The translations under genes and the position numbers were made by a program. From Actinomycetes bacterium (lineage in GTDB: Bacteria; Actinomycetota; Acidimicrobiia; Acidimicrobiales; Palsa-688), in assembly GCA_021827225.1 (NCBI GenBank), contig JAKAXG010000062.1, forward strand, positions 1 to 11,765: DNA of 11,765 nucleotides. The letters are read 5' to 3'. The notes below the pieces were generated by a model, which searched no databases, had not been told where the DNA came from, and saw only the letters and a list, made by a program, of their open reading frames with translations. The first letter of the stretch is position 1. The number at the start of each line of letters is the position of its first letter. Of the stretch, positions 6,691 to 11,765 are shown piece by piece.

Positions 6691-7324
6691 GGGGCGTCGG
6701 CCCTCCAGCAGGCGTTCCTGTCGGTGAAATCCAACGTCGTCACCAACGACCACGTGGTGGGCTCGGCCCGGTCGTTCTCGGTCGAGCTGGCGGACGGCCA
6801 GATGGTGCCGGCCGCCCCGGTGGGCGCCTACCCCCGACGACCTGGAGGTGATCGGCGACATCGTGACCGGGGGCATCGTCAGCTTCAGCTTCAACGGTCG
6901 GGAGGACTCGGAGGGCAACGGGGTGGTGCTGCCCTCCACCATCCAGACCCCAACCCGGGCAACAGCGGCGCCGCCCTCGTCGACCCGGCCGGAGCGCCAT
7001 CCCCTCCGACACGGTCAAATAGATCGCCTCTCAGCTGACAGCCGCCGGCAAGGTCACCGACAGCGGCCGGGCCGCCCTCGGCATCAGCGGCGTGGACGCC
7101 GTCAGCCCGGCCGGGAACCCGGGGGGGTACCGGTCGAGACGGTGCAGAAGGGCGGGGCCGCCGCCCGCGCCGACATCCCCGCCGGGGTGGCCATCACCGC
7201 CGTCAACCGGCGGCAGAAGGACGTGCTGGGCGCTGGCGCCGAGCCAGCAGGCCGAGGTGACCTACATCGACCAGGCCGGCCAGAGCCGTCGGTCACCGTG
7301 ACCCTCGGTCAGCTGACCGGATGA
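6691..7324 (+). pseudogene. Broken trypsin-like serine protease with PDZ domain (HtrA/DegP type)
   Basis: Pieces of one protease appear in order in different frames. Frame 1 (from 6691): NVVTNDHVVGSARSFSVELADG, with the catalytic His codon at 6751. Frame 2 (about 6843-6948): DIVTGGIVSFSFNG and STIQT. Frame 1 again: NPGNSGAALVD, with the Ser codon at 6964. Frame 3: AIPSDTVK, a TAG stop at 7020-7022, then SQLTAAGKVTDSGRAALGI. Frame 2 after a G-run near 7127: VPVETVQKGGAAARADIPAG, the PDZ domain. A short frame-3 piece (EVTYIDQAGQSR) precedes the final frame-2 SVTVTLGQLTG ending at 7324. The segment that should hold the catalytic Asp, between the His and the GGIVS strand, is deleted, and the membrane or signal N-terminus is absent. 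With at least six frame changes and intact neighbours, decay rather than sequencing error is likely. Confidence 0.85.
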
Positions 7325-7385
7325 TCCTCCCGCTGCACCGGTCGGGCCCGGTTAGCCTCGGCCCCGAGCCGGGTAGCGCGCTGGT

Positions 7386-8309
7386 GTGCGCACGACTGCG
7401 AAGGACGAGGACTTCACCCGCCGGGCCATCGGCGGCTCCGAGCGGATCAGGGGTCTGGCCCATCAGATCGAGGCCGCGGAGGTCCTCGACAAACCAGCCG
7501 GATGGTTGAGTTCGGCGGCCGGCCGGGCCCTGACGCCGGCGGGTGTCCGGGATGCCCTGTCCGGATCGTGGCTCGGGCATCCGCTCCATCCCGCTCTCGT
7601 CGCCACCCCGCTGGGTTGCTGGACGGCGGCGTCGCTCATGGATCTGGTCGGCGAGCGGACGGCGGGCCGCCGGCTGACCGGGGCCGGACTGCTGTCGGCC
7701 CTGCCGACGGCGGCCAGCGGCCTGTCCGACTGGCTGGACACCTCCGGTGCCGAGCGGCGGGTGGGAGTGGTCCACATGCTGTCGAACACCGCCGCCGCCA
7801 CCGTCTACACCACCTCCTGGATGGCCCGCCGGCGGGGCCGGCACGGCCTGGGGGCCGCCCTCGGGCTGCTCGGCTTGGCCCTGGCCGGTGCCGGCGGCTG
7901 GCTGGGCGGCCACCTGTCCTACGCCCTGGGGGTGGGGGTCGACACCAACGCCTTCGACACCGGCCCGTCGGAGTGGACCCTGCTGGACGTGGACGTGCCC
8001 CCGGGCGGCCAACCGGTGCGGGCGGTGGCGGGCTCCACCCCCGTCATGGCCTCCCGCCAGCCGGAAGGGGTCCGGGTGCTGGCGGAGCGGTGCAGCCACC
8101 GGGGCGGCCCTTTGTCCGAGGGCAAGGTGGAGCAGGGGTGCGTGACCTGCCCGTGGCACGGCAGCCGCTTCGACCTGGCCACCGGAGCGGTGCGCCGGGG
8201 CCCGGCCGTCGTGGAGCAGCCCGTCTACGAGGTGCGCGAGGGCGTCGACGGCGTCGCCGTGCGCCGCGACGAGAACCGGGCCCTGCGCTCCAACAGCGTC
8301 AAGGCGTGA
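7386..8309 (+). CDS. DUF2231 membrane domain fused to Rieske 2Fe-2S domain
   Basis: A 307-residue two-part protein. Residues about 60-190 form a four-helix membrane domain of the DUF2231 type, marked by SWLGHPLHPALVATPLGC and by GAALGLLGLALAGAGGWLGG. Residues about 200-295 are a Rieske domain: C236-S-H238 and C255-P-W-H258 are the cluster ligands (C-x-H-x16-C-x2-H), each in its usual setting (CSHRGGPL, CPWHGSRFD), and TGAVRRGPA follows as in ferredoxin-type Rieske proteins. It probably transfers electrons at the membrane, with partner unknown. The start is GTG 7386; no good Shine-Dalgarno sequence is visible. It stands alone between the protease remnant and the cassette beginning at 8401. Confidence 0.92.
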   Translation: MRTTAKDEDFTRRAIGGSERIRGLAHQIEAAEVLDKPAGWLSSAAGRALTPAGVRDALSGSWLGHPLHPALVATPLGCWTAASLMDLVGERTAGRRLTGAGLLSALPTAASGLSDWLDTSGAERRVGVVHMLSNTAAATVYTTSWMARRRGRHGLGAALGLLGLALAGAGGWLGGHLSYALGVGVDTNAFDTGPSEWTLLDVDVPPGGQPVRAVAGSTPVMASRQPEGVRVLAERCSHRGGPLSEGKVEQGCVTCPWHGSRFDLATGAVRRGPAVVEQPVYEVREGVDGVAVRRDENRALRSNSVKA

Positions 8310-8313
8310 GCGT

Positions 8314-8340
8314 TTGACCGGCGGCCGCCCGGGGTAAGAG
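8314..8340 (+). promoter_or_regulatory. Weak candidate promoter for the 8401-11554 cassette
   Basis: TTGACC (8314-8319) and TAAGAG (8335-8340) are separated by 15 bp, slightly short for a sigma-70-type promoter. They lie in the only non-coding gap (91 bp) before the cassette. Confidence 0.25.
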
Positions 8341-8400
8341 CGATCCGGTTGAGGGGCACCTGTCTCCGGGACGGGACGGCCCGCGGAGGCGATTCGAGCG

Positions 8401-9456
8401 ATGGGAGCTACGGCCGGCCGGTCCGGCGATGATCGTCGGGGCCTGCTGGCACCCGGCCCGGTCCCGCCGGCGCCCGAACCGCGCACCGCCGGGGCGGTCG
8501 CCGTCGCCCTGCGGGAACTGCTGGTCGCCGGGCGGCTGGACCTGCCGCTGCCCGGCGGCGGTGACACGGTCGGGCGGTGGGCGGCGCTGGCGTCGTTCGG
8601 CCGGCGCGACCTCTGCCTGGCCCGGCTGGCTGAGGGACACACCGACGCCGTGGCCATCCTGGCCGAAGCCGGCCGCACCCCCGATCCTGGGTGCCTCTAC
8701 GGGGTGTGGGCGTCCCGTTACCGGGGCGCGGTCGTCCGGCTGGAACCGGCGGGCGCCACGTCGTGGAGCCTGACCGGCCGGATGCCGTTCTGCTCCGGGG
8801 CCGGGCTGGTGGACCGGGCGCTGGTCGTCGCCGACCGCGCCGGGGACGGCCGCCCGGTGCTGGTGGCGGCCGATGTCACCGGTCCCCGGGTGGTGGCCGA
8901 GCCGGGCACCTGGCCGGCCGTGGGGATGGACGCGTCGGCCAGCGCCGACGTCACCTTCCGCGGCGTGCCCGTCTCCGCCGACGACGTGGTCGGCCCGCCC
9001 GGCTTCTACACCGGCCGGTGCGGCTTCTGGCTGGGCGGCGCCGGGGTGGCGGCCGTGTGGCTGGGGGGATCGGCGGAGGCGGTCGACACGGCTGCCGCTG
9101 CTCTCGCCGAGCGGATGCCCGACCCCGACCCGCACCGCCTGGCCCACCTGGCCACCCTGCACTGCCGCACCGCGTCGGTCGACGCCCTGATGACGACGGC
9201 CGCCGCTACCGTCGACGCCGACCCGGGCGCCGATCACTCCCTCCTGGCCGGGACCTGCCGGTCGGCGGCCGAGCAGGCCGCCCGGGAGGTGCTCGACCTG
9301 GTGCCGGTCATCACCGGGCCCTCCCCGCTCACCAGGGACCGGGGGCTGGCCCGGAGGCTGGCCGACCTGCAGGTGTACATCCGCCAGCACCACGGGGGAG
9401 CCGACCTGGCGGCCCTCGGCCGGCAGCTGCTCGACGCCCGGCTGCGCAGAGCGTGA
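8401..9456 (+). CDS. Acyl-CoA-dehydrogenase-like protein
   Basis: A 351-residue protein resembling the acyl-CoA dehydrogenase fold but shorter than the usual 380-400. The N-terminal helical part is reduced (ALRELLVAGRLDLPLPG). The middle domain shows SLTGRMPFCSGAG (123-134), where the family has the G-x-K/R strand, followed by VDRALVVA and by DVTFRGVPVSADDVVGPP, the typical 'f..v.VP...vlG' stretch. The C-terminus ends with VYIRQHHGGADLAALG (325-340), a helix common in related proteins. I could not identify the catalytic glutamate by eye, so activity is uncertain. Start ATG 8401 has GGAGG at 8385-8389, a rather long spacing. Its TGA overlaps the GTG of the next gene (GTGA), implying translational coupling with the deacetylase-methyltransferase. 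Confidence 0.8.
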   Translation: MGATAGRSGDDRRGLLAPGPVPPAPEPRTAGAVAVALRELLVAGRLDLPLPGGGDTVGRWAALASFGRRDLCLARLAEGHTDAVAILAEAGRTPDPGCLYGVWASRYRGAVVRLEPAGATSWSLTGRMPFCSGAGLVDRALVVADRAGDGRPVLVAADVTGPRVVAEPGTWPAVGMDASASADVTFRGVPVSADDVVGPPGFYTGRCGFWLGGAGVAAVWLGGSAEAVDTAAAALAERMPDPDPHRLAHLATLHCRTASVDALMTTAAATVDADPGADHSLLAGTCRSAAEQAAREVLDLVPVITGPSPLTRDRGLARRLADLQVYIRQHHGGADLAALGRQLLDARLRRA

Positions 9457-10724
9457 CCACCGCTCCCGAGGAGTGGCGGTTGGGGACCCGCCCGCTGCCG
9501 CCGTTCGAGATGCGGGCCGGCCGGGTGGTGGTGGTGTCCGCCCACCCCGACGATGAGACGCTCGGTGCCGGCGGGCTCATCCTGGCGCTGGGCCGGGCCG
9601 GGGCCGATGTCACCGTGGTGGTGGCCACCGACGGCGAGGCCGCCTTCCCGGACCTCGACCGGGAGGCCCGGGCCCGCCTGGCCGGGCGGCGCCGGCGGGA
9701 GATGGGTGACGCCCTGCGCCGGCTGGGCCTGGACGGCTGCGCAGCGGTGTGGCTCGGGTTGGCGGACTCGGCCCTCGACCGGGCGGCGCTGGCGGACGCC
9801 CTCCGACCCCACCTGGAGCAGGCGGACCTGTGCCTGGCGCCGTGGCCCAACGACCCCCATCCCGACCATGCCGCCGCCGGGCTGGCGGCCCGGGACGCGG
9901 CCGGGCCGGCCACCGAGGTCTGGTGCTACCCGATCTGGACCTGGGTGTGGGAGCAGCCGGCGGTCACCGCCCTGCCGTGGGACACCGCGGCGCGCCACCG
10001 CCTGTCCGCCGCCGACTCCCGGGCCAAGCAGCAGGCCATCGCCGCGTTCGACTCACAGGTGCGGGCCGGGCCGGGCGGGCGCCCCCCGGTCGTCGACGCC
10101 GCCGCCCTGGCCCACTTCTCGCAGGGCGTCGAGGTCCTGTTCCGGATGCCCGCCCCGGTCACCACCCCGCTCGAGCGTTTCGAGTCGCTCTACCGGGCCT
10201 GCCCGGACCCCTGGGCGACGTCCAGCTCCGGGTACGAGCGGCGCAAGCGTCGGATCACGCTGGACAGCCTGCCCCGGGACCGCTACCGCCGGGCGCTCGA
10301 CGCCGGCTGCGGGACCGGGACGCTGACCGCCGAGCTGGCCGGCCGCTGCTCCGAGGTCGTGGCCTTCGACGGCGCCGCCGGTGCGGTCGCCGCCGCCGGC
10401 GAGGCGACCCGGGGCCTCGGGAACGTCTCGGTGAGCCGGCGGCGCCTCCCCGGACCGCTGCCGGCCGGCCCGTTCGACCTCGTGGTGTTCAGCGAGATCC
10501 TCTACTACCTGGGTGCCGACGATCTGGCCGCCACCCTCGACGCGACCGAGTCGGTCGCCCCGCCGGGCGCCGACCTGGTGGCGGTCGACTGGCGGCCGGT
10601 CACCCCCGACGCCCCCCGGGACGCCGATGCCGCCCACCGCCAGCTCCTGGCCAGACCGGGCTGGGAGACCCTGGTGGAGCACCGCGAAGCCCGGTTCCTG
10701 CTGCACGTGCTGCGCCGCCGTTGA
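9453..10724 (+). CDS. Bifunctional PIG-L/LmbE deacetylase and NodS-like SAM methyltransferase
   Basis: A 423-residue fusion. Residues 23-230 are a PIG-L/LmbE-type zinc-dependent N-deacetylase: AHPDDE (30-35) and HPDH (136-139) provide the metal ligands and catalytic Asp, with VVVATDGEAAFP between. Residues 243-423 are a class I methyltransferase of NodS style: FESLYRACPDPW, the SAM-binding loop LDAGCGTGTL (282-291), an acidic strand end (VVAFDGA), and FDLVVFSEILYYL. NodS proteins N-methylate the amine freed by NodB deacetylation, so a fused enzyme could remove an N-acetyl group and then methylate the amine; that coupling is inference. Start GTG 9453 overlaps the previous stop (GTGA) and its own stop overlaps the next start (TTGA), so three genes are translated together. 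Confidence 0.92.
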   Translation: MTTAPEEWRLGTRPLPPFEMRAGRVVVVSAHPDDETLGAGGLILALGRAGADVTVVVATDGEAAFPDLDREARARLAGRRRREMGDALRRLGLDGCAAVWLGLADSALDRAALADALRPHLEQADLCLAPWPNDPHPDHAAAGLAARDAAGPATEVWCYPIWTWVWEQPAVTALPWDTAARHRLSAADSRAKQQAIAAFDSQVRAGPGGRPPVVDAAALAHFSQGVEVLFRMPAPVTTPLERFESLYRACPDPWATSSSGYERRKRRITLDSLPRDRYRRALDAGCGTGTLTAELAGRCSEVVAFDGAAGAVAAAGEATRGLGNVSVSRRRLPGPLPAGPFDLVVFSEILYYLGADDLAATLDATESVAPPGADLVAVDWRPVTPDAPRDADAAHRQLLARPGWETLVEHREARFLLHVLRRR

Positions 10725-11554
10725 TCCGCGCCGTGGGGGTCGTGGTGCCCGCCCGCAACGAGGCCTCCCGGGTCGGGGCCTGCCTGGCCAGCATCGAGCG
10801 GGCCCTGCGCGGCCTGCCCGCCGGCATCGACACCGCCGTGTGGGTGGTGGCCGACCGCTGCACCGACGGCACCGCCGGGATCGTGGACCGCATCCTGGCC
10901 GGCCGGCCGGGCCGGGGGTGGGAGCCCTCCGGCGAAGCCCTCCCGGTCGGCTCGCTGCGGGCCCGGGGCGTCCGGGTGGTGCTGCGGCTGCTTTCCGACC
11001 ATGACCCGGCCCAGGTGTGGTTGCTGAACACCGACGCCGACACCGTGGTGCCGGCGGACTGGGCGCTGGCCCACCTGCGCCACGCCGACCGGGGCGCCGC
11101 CGCGGTGGTCGGGCTGGCCGACCTGGCCGGCGACTGCCGGTTGCATCCCGAGGTCGCCGAGCGTTACGCCGAACTGATCCGCGGTCAGCGGTACGGGCCC
11201 GGCGCCGGTGCCGGCGGAGGGGGTGGTGCCGGCGGCGGTGGACGGAGTGGTGGCGGCGGTGCCGGTCCCGGCGCGCCGGGCGGCCAGCACGGCCACGTCT
11301 ACGGGGCCAACCTGGGGGTCCGGGCCGACCGCTACCTGCGGGTCGGGGGTTTCGCCCCCCGGCGCTGCGGTGAAGACGTCGACCTGGTGGACCGGCTGCG
11401 CCGGGACGGGGCGGCGGTGGTGTCGCCACTCGACGTACGGGTCAGCACCTCCGCCCGGACGGAGGGCCGGGCCGCCGGCGGCCTGGCCGACCTGCTCGGC
11501 TCCCTCCAGCGGGCGGCCACCGCCTCACCCGGAGCCGGGGTGTCGGCCGCCTGA
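10721..11554 (+). CDS. Family 2 glycosyltransferase with glycine-rich insert
   Basis: A 277-residue GT-A fold transferase using a nucleotide sugar. It begins at TTG 10721, overlapping the preceding stop as TTGA. Signatures: VVVPARNEASRVGACLASI (7-25), VVADRCTDGT (42-51), the DxD metal/nucleotide site NTDADTVVP (103-111), and later YGANLGVRADRYLRVGGF with the acceptor-side ED of CGEDVDLVDRLR (216-227). Residues 159-188 are a Gly/Ala/Ser/Pro low-complexity stretch, nearly 70 percent glycine, where relatives have a short polar loop. No membrane helices are visible, so it is probably cytosolic or peripheral. Third gene of the coupled cassette; the acceptor is unknown. Confidence 0.92.
   Translation: MIRAVGVVVPARNEASRVGACLASIERALRGLPAGIDTAVWVVADRCTDGTAGIVDRILAGRPGRGWEPSGEALPVGSLRARGVRVVLRLLSDHDPAQVWLLNTDADTVVPADWALAHLRHADRGAAAVVGLADLAGDCRLHPEVAERYAELIRGQRYGPGAGAGGGGGAGGGGRSGGGGAGPGAPGGQHGHVYGANLGVRADRYLRVGGFAPRRCGEDVDLVDRLRRDGAAVVSPLDVRVSTSARTEGRAAGGLADLLGSLQRAATASPGAGVSAA
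11195..11284 (+). repeat. Low-complexity Gly-codon tract inside the glycosyltransferase
   Basis: A 90-bp in-frame tract of GGN and GCN codons with G-rich repeats (GGCGGAGGGGGTGGTGCC and near-copies) encodes residues 159-188. It is in frame, so the gene stays intact. Such tracts arise by slippage and vary in length between strains. Confidence 0.7.
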
Positions 11555-11602
11555 GTCCCGCCACGGGGGCGGCCGCCAACCCCATTACGGGGCCGCGGGT
11601 CG

Positions 11603-11765
11603 CTATAGCCGGCGGAACACCGCCGGATTGATCTCCCAAGGAGGCCGGCGGCGGGGGAGGACCCGCTCGGCGCCGGCGGCCAACGACAGGAGCAGGTCGT
11701 CGCTCCACGGCCGGCCCACCAGGGTGATGGCGAACGGCCGCCGCGAGCGGGGCCGGTACCCGGCC
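11603..11765 (-). CDS. Amidase-like protein, C-terminal end only
   Basis: The last 54 codons of a minus-strand gene that enters from the right edge. Visible sequence includes RPFAITLVGRPWSDDLLLSL, like the 'G.qlvG.p..e..LL.la' end of amidase-signature enzymes (GatA/AtzF group), followed by a basic Pro-Arg tail (PRRRPPWEINPAVFRRL). The catalytic Lys-Ser-Ser region lies outside the window. It is convergent with the glycosyltransferase, with 48 bp between the stops. The family call rests on this short piece alone. Confidence 0.6.
   Translation of the reverse strand, partial: AGYRPRSRRPFAITLVGRPWSDDLLLSLAAGAERVLPRRRPPWEINPAVFRRL

Noticed and set aside
6552..6746. Upstream extension of the DMT transporter frame
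   Set aside because: The extra 65 codons are hydrophilic and not transporter-like, and they overlap the protease remnant on the other strand. The 6552-6690 gap holds no recognisable gene.
7325..7385. Imperfect hairpin before the Rieske gene
   Set aside because: CCCGG and CTCGG blocks can pair with CCGAGCCGGG only with a 5-nt bulge. This is common by chance at this GC content.
11195..11284. Tandem repeat or CRISPR-like array
   Set aside because: The tract is an in-frame glycine-rich coding stretch with irregular units and no spacers.
11555..11602. Possible terminator between the glycosyltransferase and amidase genes
   Set aside because: Only CCCC-ATTAC-GGGG (11580-11592) and a GGCGGCCGCC palindrome are present. 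The stem is too short to call in such GC-rich DNA.

Overview
The window is very GC-rich, uses GTG and TTG starts freely, and has compact, mostly SD-led genes. Together with a divergent pair of glutamine synthetases (one GSI, one GSII) and a GlnR-like atypical response regulator, this points to a high-GC actinobacterium. Protein style is compatible with Acidimicrobiia, but I cannot fix the genus. No tRNA, rRNA, CRISPR array, insertion sequence or phage gene was seen.

Layout. (1) 1-2941, nitrogen assimilation. On the minus strand are a class I glutamine synthetase (glnA) and, 18 nt behind it, the 5' part of a GlnR-like regulator. Divergent to them on the plus strand is a class II glutamine synthetase (glnII). 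The shared 148-bp promoter region carries AC-N9-AC pairs resembling GlnR operators. (2) 2968-3000, a strong hairpin separates glnII from a convergent minus-strand operon. (3) 3009-5027, that operon runs: patatin-like phospholipase with a degenerate nucleophile motif, a small degenerate receiver-like protein, and a streptavidin/avidin homologue without a signal peptide. The last two share one reading frame interrupted by a single TAG. (4) 5178-6551, a small BON-domain protein and a convergent ten-helix-type DMT transporter. (5) 6691-7324, the remains of a trypsin-like (HtrA/DegP-type) protease with PDZ domain, broken by many frame changes and one stop. (6) 7386-8309, a membrane DUF2231 domain fused to a Rieske 2Fe-2S domain. 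(7) 8401-11554, a tightly coupled three-gene cassette: acyl-CoA-dehydrogenase-like protein, PIG-L/LmbE deacetylase fused to a NodS-like methyltransferase, and a family 2 glycosyltransferase with a glycine-rich insert. (8) 11603-11765, the C-terminal end of an amidase-like protein entering from the right.

How genes work together. GlnA and GlnII both make glutamine from glutamate and ammonia, and the adjacent regulator is the natural candidate to control both. In the right-hand cassette, glycosyl transfer, N-deacetylation and methylation by a NodS-like domain recall the logic of Nod-factor assembly (NodC, NodB, NodS). The product is unknown and this parallel is an inference. The cassette and the avidin operon are the two most interesting parts of the window.
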